Part shown: piece after piece, positions 6,221-13,191 of the stretch
How the letters are laid out: every line of letters begins with the position of its first letter
How positions within the stretch are numbered: position 1 is the stretch's first letter
Origin: Candidatus Zixiibacteriota bacterium
Lineage (GTDB): Bacteria > SM23-81
Assembly (NCBI GenBank): GCA_030628225.1
Contig: DAOVRJ010000041.1
Location: 1-13,191, forward strand
DNA length: 13,191 bases
Direction: 5' to 3'
Program-made: the position numbers and the translations under genes
Notes under the pieces: generated by a model
Databases searched by the model: none
What the model saw: the letters and a program-made list of their open reading frames with translations, nothing else
Told to the model about the DNA's origin: nothing

Positions 6221-8008
6221 ATGGGAAGGACATTTGCGGAGAAGCTTTTAAATGGCAAAGCAGGCGAGATTGTTTTTCGTAAACCCGACATCGTATTATC
6301 GCATGATAACACAGCCAGCATTAAAAAGACATTTGAGGGCATGGGCGGGAAAAAGGTCTTTGATGCGGATAATCTGCTTATCGTTCTTGACCACGATGCA
6401 CCAGCCACAAACGCCGGCATTGCCAATGACCACAAGGTGATCCACGAATTCATATGCGAACAAAATGTTAAACGGTTTCATCCGGTAGGAGACGGAATTT
6501 GTCACCAGTGCATGAGCAAATACGCGCGACCTGGTATGCTGGTGGTAGGCAGTGATTCACACACTACTACTGCTGGCGCATTCAATGCATTTGCTTGTGG
6601 AATCGATCGAACAGAAACTGCCGGTTTGTGGATAAGGGGTGAGACATGGTTTAGGGTACCGGAAAGCCTGAAGATAGTGCTGAAAGGTAAATTCAATCCT
6701 GGAGTGTATTCCAAGGATTTAGCTCTTTGGCTTGTTGGTATGCTCGGTGCATCAGGTGCCAATTACCTGTCGGTTGAGTTTCATGGTCCGGGTCTGAAGG
6801 ATCTTTCCATTGCCGATCGAATGGTTCTGGCCAATCTTGCCGCTGAGATGGGCGCCAAAAATGCTGTGTTTCCGTTAGATGAAATCCTTAAAGATTGGCT
6901 TAAAGATGATTATCAAGGTGTCTGGGCGGACCCCGACGCAAGTTACCTGGAAACTATTGAGATAGAGCTATCCGATATTGTCCCGGTAGTTGCCTCTCCT
7001 CATTCTGTAGATAATGTACACACAATCTCAGAAACAGGTGCAGTTGAGGTTCACGAGGCTATTATTGGAACATGTACCAATGGTAGAATCGATGATCTCA
7101 GGGTGGCGGCTTTCATATTGAAGGACAAAAAGGTATCTCAAGATGTACAGCTGCTTATCATACCAGCATCCAGAGAGGTATATCTTCAGGCAATTGAAGA
7201 GGGAATAATTGCAGCACTGGTTGAGGCGGGTGCTACTGTGCTTTCTCCAAGTTGTGGACCTTGTCTTGGCAAAGGCCAGGGAATACCCGCAGATGGCTGG
7301 AACGTCATCTCATCCGCGAACCGTAACTTCTTAGGAAGGATGGGCAATAAAAATGCCAGCATTTGGCTTGGATCGCCAGCAACAGTGGCCATATCGGCAC
7401 TCTATGGAAGGATTGCTGATCCAAGAGAGATTTTAGATGAGAGCTTTGAATCCAACGAGTTTCCTTACAGAAGAGAACAGCCCCCAGTATATACCATACC
7501 TGAAGGCGAAAACAGATGCCTGAATGGAGTGTGGAATTATAAAGACGTAGACAACTTCAATACTGACCAGATGTTTGCTGGTTCGCTCACCTACGATATT
7601 AAGAGCTCCGCGCCAGAAAAGATCGTGCCGCATCTATTTAAAGGACTTGATGATAATTTCGCCAAAATGGTAAAAAAGGGAGATATTATTCTTGCAGGTA
7701 GGAACTTCGGCTGTGGCTCGAGTCGTGAACATCCGGCAGTGGGCCTTGCTCACATGGGCGTAAAAGCCGTGATTGCCAAGTCTGTATCAAGGATATTTTT
7801 TCGTGCGTCGGTGAATCAAGGGCTGCCTATTATCATATGTCCTGAAGCCGTAGAAGAATATAATGTTGGCGATCCAATAGAGGTATATTTAGAGGAAAAC
7901 AAGATCAAAGTGGGGGAAAGATGGTTCCCCTATTCTCCGATGCCAAAAGAGCTGCTGAATATTTTCAAAGCAGGTGGACTTAAAAAATATCTTAAAGGAG
8001 AAGCGTGA
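6221..8008 (+). CDS. Second aconitase-superfamily Fe-S hydratase, fused large and small subunits, canonical active site
   Basis: This 595-residue protein has the same fused LeuC-LeuD architecture as the gene before it, but is clearly a diverged paralogue. It keeps the full set of family residues: Asp57-His58 (LDHDAP), His95 (GICHQ), SDSH at 111-114, cluster cysteines Cys285 (GTCTNGR), Cys345 and Cys348 (CGPCLG), and GCGSSREHP at 497-505 with the substrate-binding Arg502. By eye it resembles the 3-isopropylmalate dehydratase, homoaconitase and dimethylmaleate hydratase group. GGGAGG at 6211-6216 precedes the ATG, and only 15 bases separate it from the previous gene. Its stop overlaps the next start by one base. 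Two adjacent hydratases suggest either two sequential hydration steps or a stereochemical pair (dehydration by one, rehydration by the other). A leucine biosynthesis role is unlikely given the citrate lyase genes that follow and the absence of leuA or leuB here. Confidence 0.85.
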   Translation: MGRTFAEKLLNGKAGEIVFRKPDIVLSHDNTASIKKTFEGMGGKKVFDADNLLIVLDHDAPATNAGIANDHKVIHEFICEQNVKRFHPVGDGICHQCMSKYARPGMLVVGSDSHTTTAGAFNAFACGIDRTETAGLWIRGETWFRVPESLKIVLKGKFNPGVYSKDLALWLVGMLGASGANYLSVEFHGPGLKDLSIADRMVLANLAAEMGAKNAVFPLDEILKDWLKDDYQGVWADPDASYLETIEIELSDIVPVVASPHSVDNVHTISETGAVEVHEAIIGTCTNGRIDDLRVAAFILKDKKVSQDVQLLIIPASREVYLQAIEEGIIAALVEAGATVLSPSCGPCLGKGQGIPADGWNVISSANRNFLGRMGNKNASIWLGSPATVAISALYGRIADPREILDESFESNEFPYRREQPPVYTIPEGENRCLNGVWNYKDVDNFNTDQMFAGSLTYDIKSSAPEKIVPHLFKGLDDNFAKMVKKGDIILAGRNFGCGSSREHPAVGLAHMGVKAVIAKSVSRIFFRASVNQGLPIIICPEAVEEYNVGDPIEVYLEENKIKVGERWFPYSPMPKELLNIFKAGGLKKYLKGEA

Positions 8009-9186
8009 TGCAGGGAGCGGAGGCAGGCAGAAGGGGTAAAGGGGTAAGAGCGGATTGTTTTGTGCGGCTGGAAGCAAGATCATCAGGTGGTATCAAAATA
8101 GAGCTGAAAAGCAAAGTCGAGTCGATGTATGGTGATTCGATAAAGGAACTTGTGCAACAAATGATTAAATTTTTCAAAATCAAGGCTGCATATCTATATC
8201 TTGAGGACTCAAGTGCCTTTCCATGGGTACTTATGGCCAGGGTTGAAGCAGCTATTAAACGTTGTTATCCTGAAAAAAGCGAGGAATTTCTCCCTGATAT
8301 GATGCCCCAAAATCTTTACACGAAACCAAGGGATACTTTCAGACGCACTCGCCTCTATGTGCCAGGTAATCAACCAAGGCTTGTGATCAATGCTGGATTA
8401 TATAAACCAGACGGTATCATACTCGACCTTGAGGACAGTATAGCGCCCGCCGAGAAGTACTCGACCAGGTTTATGGTTCGTAATGCACTATGTGAAGTTG
8501 ATTTTATGGGTGCAGAGCGTATGGTACGGATCAATCAAATTCCTGAAGGGATAGATGACCTTCCTTTTGTGGTTCCGCATAACATACACGTTATACTTAT
8601 TCCGAAATGTGAAACTCCCGAGGAAGTAGAAGAAGTCGATGGCAAAACACAACAACTGCGTGCCAAACACAGTGTTAAAAATGACGTTTATCTTATCCCC
8701 ATAATTGAGAGTGCCTTAGGTATAGAGAATGCATACAGAATTGCCACTGCGTCAGAGAAAGTTGTTGGCTTAACTATTGGACTTGAAGATTTCACTGCTG
8801 ATATAGGAGCTGAACGTACAAAAGAAGGCCGGGAAAGCTTTCTTGCCCGTCAAAAGATAGTTATTGCGGCAAGAGCAGCAGATGTCCAACCGCTCGATTC
8901 TGTCTACTCCGATGTAGAGGATGAAAAGGGCCTCATGGCAAGCGTTATCGAAGCTAAGCAATTGGGTTTTGAGGGCAAGGGCTGCATTCACCCAGGGCAG
9001 ATAAAGGTCATACATGAGGGGTTTGCTCCAACTTCTGCGGAGATAGATAGGGCGAAGAGGATAGTTGCCGCCATGGAGGAGGCCGAAAAGAAGGGTTTGG
9101 GCGTTGTATCCCTCGGTACTAAGATGATAGATCCACCAGTTCTTAAGCGAGCACAAAGAATACTTAAGCTGACCAGTATCCAGTGA
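8008..9186 (+). CDS. citE: Citrate lyase-like CitD-CitE fusion (acyl carrier domain plus lyase subunit)
   Basis: This 392-residue protein combines two citrate lyase subunits. Residues about 10-100 align without gaps with CitD (gamma, acyl carrier) as I recall it: DCFVRLEARSSGGIKIEL (16-33), then KVESMYGDSI (36-45) against CitD VEKQFGDAI. Residues about 110-392 are CitE (beta), the aldolase-like subunit that cleaves the acyl thioester: RRTRLYVPGN (112-121), LDLEDSIAP (139-147), MVRINQ (172-177), PIIESALG (231-238), SVYSDVEDEKG (298-308), then GLGVVSLGTKMID (363-375). Normal CitE is about 300 residues, so the extra length is the carrier domain. In Klebsiella and E. coli CitD, Ser14 carries the phosphoribosyl-dephospho-CoA group in an ESxD context. 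Here the aligned residues are Arg14-Ala15-Asp16, so the attachment serine is missing. The enzyme may use free CoA thioesters or another substrate. AGGAG at 7996-8000 supports the ATG at 8008; the GTG at 8005 would add one residue. The start overlaps the previous stop by one base. Confidence 0.85.
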   Translation: MQGAEAGRRGKGVRADCFVRLEARSSGGIKIELKSKVESMYGDSIKELVQQMIKFFKIKAAYLYLEDSSAFPWVLMARVEAAIKRCYPEKSEEFLPDMMPQNLYTKPRDTFRRTRLYVPGNQPRLVINAGLYKPDGIILDLEDSIAPAEKYSTRFMVRNALCEVDFMGAERMVRINQIPEGIDDLPFVVPHNIHVILIPKCETPEEVEEVDGKTQQLRAKHSVKNDVYLIPIIESALGIENAYRIATASEKVVGLTIGLEDFTADIGAERTKEGRESFLARQKIVIAARAADVQPLDSVYSDVEDEKGLMASVIEAKQLGFEGKGCIHPGQIKVIHEGFAPTSAEIDRAKRIVAAMEEAEKKGLGVVSLGTKMIDPPVLKRAQRILKLTSIQ

Positions 9187-9187
9187 T

Positions 9188-9195
9188 GGAGGTGA
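9188..9195 (+). promoter_or_regulatory. Strong ribosome binding site that sets the citF start
   Basis: GGAGGTGA is a near-perfect anti-16S match, with its GGAGG 5 bases before the ATG at 9198. The in-frame GTG at 9183 and ATG at 9186 are the alternatives, but they would sit upstream of or within this site. Confidence 0.7.
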
Positions 9196-9197
9196 CT

Positions 9198-10754
9198 ATG
9201 AATGGCAAGATCAACGCCTTGGGCAGATGGATTCCTGAGCAGATAAATGGGCAGCCTGTTATTCCGTTTCAAGGTATAGGCAAGTACATTCCTGAAGGTA
9301 GGAAAGCAGCGCCACCGATAGTAAGCTGTGCAAATTATCCGAAAGATGGCAACAAAGTCGTCAATAGCCTGCGTAAAGCACTTGAGCTTGCCGGAATAAA
9401 AGATGGAATGACCATCTCAACACATCATCATTTCCGCAACGGTGATAAGCTCACTAACAAGCTCTTTGATACGATGGCCGAGATGGGTGTCAAGGACCTT
9501 ATATGGTTTCCCAGCGCATCATTCCCATGTCATGAACCGATCATTGAGCATCTTAAAAGTGGTGTGATTCATCACATCGAAGGTAGTATGAATGGCTCGC
9601 TAGGCAGGTTCTGCACAATGGGTAAGATGAAGGGTCAGGGTGTTCTTCGCTCGCACGGCGGTAGGTATCGAGCAGTACAGGATGGTGACGTCCACATAGA
9701 TATAGCGGTTATTGCCGCTCCCGCAGCTGATCCTTTCGGCAACGCAAATGCACTGTACGGGAAATCAGCATGCGGACTGCTTGGCTTTGCCCTGGCAGAT
9801 TCACAATATGCTGATAAGGTCATCATAGTGACCGATAACCTGGTTCCATTTCCCTGTATACCTTGGCAAATACATGGAAATCACGTAGATCATGTGGTGG
9901 TGATGGACGAAATCGGTGATCCAGAAAAAATTGTCTCTGGAACGACCAGAATAACGCGAAGTCCTGCGAGATTGCTCATCGCTGAGTATACAGCAAGATT
10001 TATAAAAGAAGCCGGTATTATGAAGGATGGCTTCTCTTTTCAGGCAGGTGCTGGTGGAATATCCTTGGCATTCATATCATTTCTCAAGAAGTTCATGGAG
10101 GAGGCGGGAGTAAAAGCTGGTTGGGTAAGAGGGGGTAGCACCCGCCACCTTGTTGAATTGCTTAATGAAGGTCTAACCTCTTATATACTTGACGGACAGA
10201 CATTTGATCTTGACGGCGTTAGATCTATGCGCGACAACCCCAATCATGTTTGGACATCACCGTTCACCAGCTATAATTATCATGGCAAAGGCAACTTCGC
10301 TTCCATGATAGATGTTGTCATACTTGGTGCTACTGAAGTAGATGTTTCCTTCAATGCCAATGTGGTGACCCATACGGATGGTCTGCTACTGCATGGAATG
10401 GGAGGTTGGCAGAATTGTCTTTTCGCCAACTGTACGATACTTGCCTTACCATCTTTCAGAGATCGAATTCCAGTTATTGTGGATAAGGTCACTACGATCT
10501 GTGGACCTGGGCAACTCATCGATGTTGTGATAACGGAGAGAGGAATTGCCATCAATCCGGCCAGGAAAGATCTCATAGATTCATTAAAAGGATCTGATTT
10601 GCCGGTAAGAACGATTGATGAGATAAAGATAGAAATCGAAAAAATTTGTGGAGGCCCCCCTGTTCCCCCCAAGGTAGATAAAAAGAGGGTGGTAGCTGCC
10701 ATCGAATGGGTTGACGGCACTGTCATCGATGTTGTCTACAAAAAGATAGATTGA
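9198..10754 (+). CDS. citF: Citrate lyase alpha subunit-like CoA-transferase
   Basis: This 518-residue protein matches CitF in length and along its whole sequence. In citrate lyase it moves the acyl-thioester carrier from acetyl to citrate, so that CitE can cleave the citryl thioester to oxaloacetate and regenerate the acetyl carrier. Family segments seen are THHHFRNGDKL (75-85), RSHGGRYR (151-158), DPFGNANALYGKSACGLLGFA (178-198), FSFQAGAGGISLAF (279-292), NPNH (347-350), and the C-terminal DGTVIDVVYK (506-515). Where E. coli CitF has a GGHCDTA-type segment (from memory), this protein has GGWQNC (402-407), a possible sign of a different substrate. It starts 11 bases after citE and closes the operon. 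Genes for the ligase and prosthetic group synthesis (citC, citG, citX) are not in the window. With the missing carrier serine upstream, the complex may not be a standard citrate lyase; citramalate lyase is a named homologue that would also fit. Confidence 0.88.
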   Translation: MNGKINALGRWIPEQINGQPVIPFQGIGKYIPEGRKAAPPIVSCANYPKDGNKVVNSLRKALELAGIKDGMTISTHHHFRNGDKLTNKLFDTMAEMGVKDLIWFPSASFPCHEPIIEHLKSGVIHHIEGSMNGSLGRFCTMGKMKGQGVLRSHGGRYRAVQDGDVHIDIAVIAAPAADPFGNANALYGKSACGLLGFALADSQYADKVIIVTDNLVPFPCIPWQIHGNHVDHVVVMDEIGDPEKIVSGTTRITRSPARLLIAEYTARFIKEAGIMKDGFSFQAGAGGISLAFISFLKKFMEEAGVKAGWVRGGSTRHLVELLNEGLTSYILDGQTFDLDGVRSMRDNPNHVWTSPFTSYNYHGKGNFASMIDVVILGATEVDVSFNANVVTHTDGLLLHGMGGWQNCLFANCTILALPSFRDRIPVIVDKVTTICGPGQLIDVVITERGIAINPARKDLIDSLKGSDLPVRTIDEIKIEIEKICGGPPVPPKVDKKRVVAAIEWVDGTVIDVVYKKID

Positions 10755-10897
10755 GATAAGAAAAAAACGGATGAACCGCTGTTCTTAATTGAAGTTCTAA
10801 CCAATGTTGCTGGAAGGGCCTAATTATTTGATTTCATAAGCGAGAAGAGAATTTTCAGGTACGATTTAACAAGGGGCTATGACGGAGAGTTTTTTCT

Positions 10898-10925
10898 TTG
10901 AAATGAGGCAAATTTTTCGTAGATT
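10898..10925 (+). promoter_or_regulatory. Possible sigma70-type promoter for the thiolase operon
   Basis: TTGAAA at 10898-10903 (5 of 6 to TTGACA) is followed 16 bases later by TAGATT at 10920-10925 (4 of 6 to TATAAT), in the 205-base gap before the thiolase. The sequence between citF and here (10755-10897) holds nothing I recognise. The match is modest and could be chance in AT-rich sequence. Confidence 0.3.
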
Positions 10926-10940
10926 GTGAAAAGATTCACT
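10925..10940. promoter_or_regulatory. CRP/FNR-family-like palindromic operator
   Basis: The sequence TGTGA-N6-TCACT matches 9 of the 10 defined bases of the CRP consensus TGTGA-N6-TCACA. It lies 20 bases before the thiolase ATG and just downstream of the candidate -10 box, so a bound protein would more likely repress than activate. It may also simply form a small hairpin (GTGAA/TTCAC) near the ribosome binding site at 10947-10954. Confidence 0.35.
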
Positions 10941-10959
10941 TTCATTAAGGAGGTATTGA

Positions 10960-12153
10960 ATGAGTACATCGCCACGCGATGCGGTCATCGTTAGCGCCAC
11001 CAGGACGCCCAGCGGCAATTTTCTGGGTTCCCTTTCCTCTTTCACCGCGCCTCAATTGGGTACTATGGTCATCAAAGAGGCGGTGAAAAGGGCCGGCATC
11101 GATCCCCAGGAGGTTGGTGAGGTGATCATGGGTCAGGTGCTGCAGGGGGGCTGTGGTCAGGCTCCTGCGCGCCAGGCGGCCATTTATGCCGGCATCCCTC
11201 CGGAGGCAGGTGCCATGACCATCAACAAGATCTGCGGCTCCGGACTGAAGGCTGTGGAGTTAGCTGCCCAGGCCATTCGGCTGGGTGATCAGGATGTGAT
11301 CGTGGCCGGGGGGATGGAGAGCATGAGCAATGCCCCTTACGTATTGCACGGCGCCCGGAAGGGGTTAAAGTTCGGTGAGCAGAAGCTAAAGGATGGCATG
11401 ATCCTGGACGGTCTATGGGATTCCTTCAACGATTTTCACATGGGAGTGGCCGCAGAGCTCACCGCCGAAAAAGGCCAGCTTTCCCGTGAGGATCTGGATC
11501 AATACGCCTACAACAGCCAGATGAAGGCGGTCAAGGCCATCAAGGAGGGCAAATTCAAGGCCGAGATCATCCCCGTGGAGATACCCCAGAGAAAAAAGGA
11601 CCCGATTATCTTCGACACCGACGAGACCCCCAGGGCCAATACAACCCTGGAGGGCCTGGCCAAGCTGCGCCCGGCCTTCCAGAAAGACGGCAAGTTGACT
11701 GCCGGAAATTCGCCGGGCCTTAGCGACGGAGCGGCGGCCGTGGTGGTAATGGCCAGGGAGAGGGCCGAGAAGCTGGGTGTCAAACCCATGGCCACCATCC
11801 GCGGCTATGCCACCGCCGGCACCGAGCCCAAATGGCTGTTTTATTCCCCGATAGTGGCGGTAAAGAAATTGATGGCCAAGCTGGGGATGACCATCGACGA
11901 TTTTGAGCTCATCGAGGCCAACGAGGCCTTCAGCGCCCAGGCTCTGGTGGACGGCAAGGAGCTGGGTTGGGACTGGGAACGGGTAAACGTTCACGGCGGC
12001 GCCATCGCCATGGGCCACCCCATCGGGGCCAGCGGTGCCAGAGTGCTGGCGACTCTGCTGTATGCCTTGGCCGATAGAGACAAGAAGGTTGGCTTAGCCG
12101 TTCTGTGTCTGGGTGGGGGCAACGCGGTGTCCATGTGTGTGGAGCGTATGTAG
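10960..12153 (+). CDS. atoB: Acetyl-CoA C-acetyltransferase (thiolase)
   Basis: This 397-residue type II thiolase is of standard length. It condenses two acetyl-CoA to acetoacetyl-CoA or runs in reverse in degradation; the latter fits this locus. The nucleophilic cysteine is Cys92 in NKICGSGLKA (89-98). The other catalytic residues are His353 in GGAIAMGHPIGASG (346-359) and Cys383 in CLGGGNAV (383-390). The NEAF motif is at 321-324. AGNSPGLSDGAAA (248-260) replaces the more common AGNASGINDGAAA. AAGGAGGT at 10947-10954 gives a strong ribosome binding site. Base composition returns to GC-rich here, unlike the operon just upstream, so I treat it as the start of a new unit with the hydroxyacyl-CoA dehydrogenase 49 bases downstream. 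It could serve the last step of leucine degradation after acetoacetate activation, or butyrate oxidation. Chain-length preference is not readable from the sequence. Confidence 0.9.
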   Translation: MSTSPRDAVIVSATRTPSGNFLGSLSSFTAPQLGTMVIKEAVKRAGIDPQEVGEVIMGQVLQGGCGQAPARQAAIYAGIPPEAGAMTINKICGSGLKAVELAAQAIRLGDQDVIVAGGMESMSNAPYVLHGARKGLKFGEQKLKDGMILDGLWDSFNDFHMGVAAELTAEKGQLSREDLDQYAYNSQMKAVKAIKEGKFKAEIIPVEIPQRKKDPIIFDTDETPRANTTLEGLAKLRPAFQKDGKLTAGNSPGLSDGAAAVVVMARERAEKLGVKPMATIRGYATAGTEPKWLFYSPIVAVKKLMAKLGMTIDDFELIEANEAFSAQALVDGKELGWDWERVNVHGGAIAMGHPIGASGARVLATLLYALADRDKKVGLAVLCLGGGNAVSMCVERM

Positions 12154-12202
12154 TGAATAATAGAGTGATTTTGTGAAGACAACATAAAGAGGAGGAATTG
12201 AT

Positions 12203-13054
12203 ATGACCATCTCCAAGATAGGCGTCGTCGGTGCCGGAACCATGGGCAGCGGCATCGCCCACATCTGTGCCCTCTCCGGATACGATGTTTGCCTGGCCGA
12301 CGTGAGCCAGGAGATTTTGGATAAGGCCATGGCCGTCATCGAGAAGAACATGGGGCGGCAGGTCAAGAAAGAGATCATCGGCCAGGATGACATGGACAAG
12401 GCTCTTTCTCGTATCAAGACCAGCGTGGACCTGAAAGAGACCGGGGATGCCCAGGTGGTTATCGAGGCCGCCAGCGAGGACATGGGTCTCAAGAACAAAT
12501 TGTTCGGCCAGTTAGACCAAATTTGTCCCCCGGAGACCATCCTGGCCACCAATACCTCTTCCCTGCCCCTCACGGAACTGGCCGCTGTTACCAGTCGCCC
12601 GGACAGGGTGATGGGCATGCATTTCATGAACCCCGTTCCGATGATGAAGCTGGTGGAGCTGATCCGGGGTCTGGCCACCAGCGACGAGACCTTTCAGATT
12701 ATCGAGGATTTGACCAAAAAGCTGGGCAAGACACCGGTGGCGGTCAGCGATTACCCCGGTTTTGTGGCCAACCGCTTGCTGATACCGATGATTAACGAGG
12801 CGGCTTATGTCCTCATGGAGGGAGTGGCCACCAGAGAGGACATCGATACGGTGATGAAACTGGGGATGAACCATCCCATGGGACCTCTGACCCTGGCCGA
12901 TTTGATCGGGTTGGATATTTGTTTAGCTGTGATGGAAGTTCTTTACAAGGGTTTTTGCGATTCTAAATATCGGCCTTGCCCGCTGTTGCGCAAGATGGTG
13001 CAGGCCGGCCATCTGGGGAGAAAGACGAGGAAAGGTTTCTACGATTACGAGTGA
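12203..13054 (+). CDS. hbd: 3-hydroxybutyryl-CoA dehydrogenase
   Basis: This 283-residue protein has the length of the single-function short-chain enzyme. It interconverts 3-hydroxybutyryl-CoA and acetoacetyl-CoA with NAD(P). The Rossmann motif [14 protein letters not shown] is at 7-20. The four residues that act in the human enzyme (Ser137, His158, Glu170, Asn208) fall at Ser119, His140, Glu152 and Asn190 with identical spacing. The C-terminal dimer domain shows [16 protein letters not shown] (223-238) and the closing [13 protein letters not shown] signature. GGAGG at 12191-12195 lies 7 bases before the ATG. It sits between thiolase and an acyl-CoA dehydrogenase, so the three make a butyryl/crotonyl-CoA-type beta-oxidation set. 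No crotonase is adjacent; the liuC-like protein upstream is not an obvious substitute. Confidence 0.93.
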   Translation: MTISKIGVVGAGTMGSGIAHICALSGYDVCLADVSQEILDKAMAVIEKNMGRQVKKEIIGQDDMDKALSRIKTSVDLKETGDAQVVIEAASEDMGLKNKLFGQLDQICPPETILATNTSSLPLTELAAVTSRPDRVMGMHFMNPVPMMKLVELIRGLATSDETFQIIEDLTKKLGKTPVAVSDYPGFVANRLLIPMINEAAYVLMEGVATREDIDTVMKLGMNHPMGPLTLADLIGLDICLAVMEVLYKGFCDSKYRPCPLLRKMVQAGHLGRKTRKGFYDYE

Positions 13055-13092
13055 ATGGATCCAGCTTGAGGGCATCCCCAAAGGGAGGGATC

Positions 13093-13191
13093 ATGAATCT
13101 AGATTTGACTGAAGATCAAGAGATGATCAAAGAACTGGCCGCAAAATTTGCCACCGAGCAGCTCAAACCCCTGGCCGCAAAGTGGGATGAA
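13093..13191 (+). CDS. Acyl-CoA dehydrogenase, N-terminal fragment (runs off the window)
   Basis: Only the first 33 codons are present. They read MNLDLTEDQEMIKELAAKF and continue to AAKWDE, the usual opening helices of acyl-CoA dehydrogenases (LTEEQ...R.FA...I.P.A...D). GGGAGGGA at 13083-13090 lies directly before the ATG. It is 38 bases after hbd and completes a beta-oxidation operon. Substrate class (butyryl-, isovaleryl- or another acyl-CoA) cannot be judged from this part; the catalytic glutamate lies beyond the window. Confidence 0.75.
   Translation, partial: MNLDLTEDQEMIKELAAKFATEQLKPLAAKWDE

Noticed and set aside
4412-8008. The two hydratase genes as leuC/leuD pairs of leucine biosynthesis
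   Set aside because: Each is a single fused chain, the two differ at the active site, and they sit with citrate lyase genes and without leuA or leuB.
10755-10800. Rho-independent terminator after citF
   Set aside because: The only stem near the stop is short and bulged (CGG/CCG with AAC/GTT) and is not followed by a T-run.
11413-12018. Long antisense frame of 201 residues inside the thiolase gene
   Set aside because: It is fully covered by a clear thiolase with all catalytic residues. GC-rich genes often give long antisense frames, and the protein matches no family I know.
12094-12678. Antisense frame of 194 residues across the thiolase/hbd junction
   Set aside because: It overlaps two well-supported genes, has low-complexity composition and no recognisable domain.

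Overview
The window looks like bacterial chromosome from an anaerobic or facultative degrader of organic acids. I lean towards a Desulfobacterota-like ('deltaproteobacterial') lineage because of the split acyl-CoA carboxylase, the dense beta-oxidation-type genes and the short intergenic repeat mosaics. That taxonomic guess is an inference; no rRNA or other marker gene is present. All genes I support are on the + strand.

Layout. (1) 1-375 holds no convincing gene. It carries a strongly structured GC-rich element (about 1-120) and a mosaic of short direct and inverted repeats (about 140-350). (2) 376-3339 is a leucine/isovalerate-type acyl-CoA module: a methylglutaconyl-CoA hydratase-like crotonase, a biotin carboxylase and a separate biotin carrier protein, as in 3-methylcrotonyl-CoA carboxylase but without the carboxyltransferase in view. 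(3) 3340-3507 is intergenic and contains the same 14-bp repeat seen upstream, plus an AT-rich repeat. (4) 3508-10754 is a tight five-gene operon: an SDR-type NAD(P)-dependent reductase/epimerase, two different aconitase-superfamily hydratases each with the large and small subunits in one chain, a CitD-CitE fusion (citrate lyase carrier plus lyase subunit), and CitF (citrate lyase CoA-transferase subunit). (5) 10755-10959 is an intergenic region with a possible promoter and a CRP/FNR-like palindrome. (6) 10960 to the end is a second beta-oxidation block: thiolase, 3-hydroxyacyl-CoA dehydrogenase and the start of an acyl-CoA dehydrogenase.

The middle operon is visibly AT-richer than both flanks (sample 60-base lines: 38/60 G+C at 541-600 and 42/60 at 11701-11760, against 22/60 at 4021-4080, 19/60 at 5101-5160 and 29/60 at 8821-8880). 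It therefore looks like a separately acquired block set between two halves of an acyl-CoA degradation locus.

How the genes may work together. The GC-rich flanks fit leucine/isovalerate or short-chain fatty-acid oxidation: acyl-CoA dehydrogenase, carboxylase, hydratase, hydroxyacyl-CoA dehydrogenase and thiolase. The AT-rich operon looks like a pathway in which one or two Fe-S hydratases isomerise a hydroxy di- or tricarboxylic acid, which a citrate-lyase-like complex then cleaves to an acid plus an oxo-acid. The carrier domain lacks the serine that holds the citrate lyase prosthetic group, and one hydratase has Cys where the family's catalytic Asp-His pair has His. The substrate may therefore not be citrate (citramalate-, methylcitrate- or dimethylmalate-like acids are candidates). 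This pathway is the most interesting possibility in the window and is a hypothesis, not a demonstrated function.
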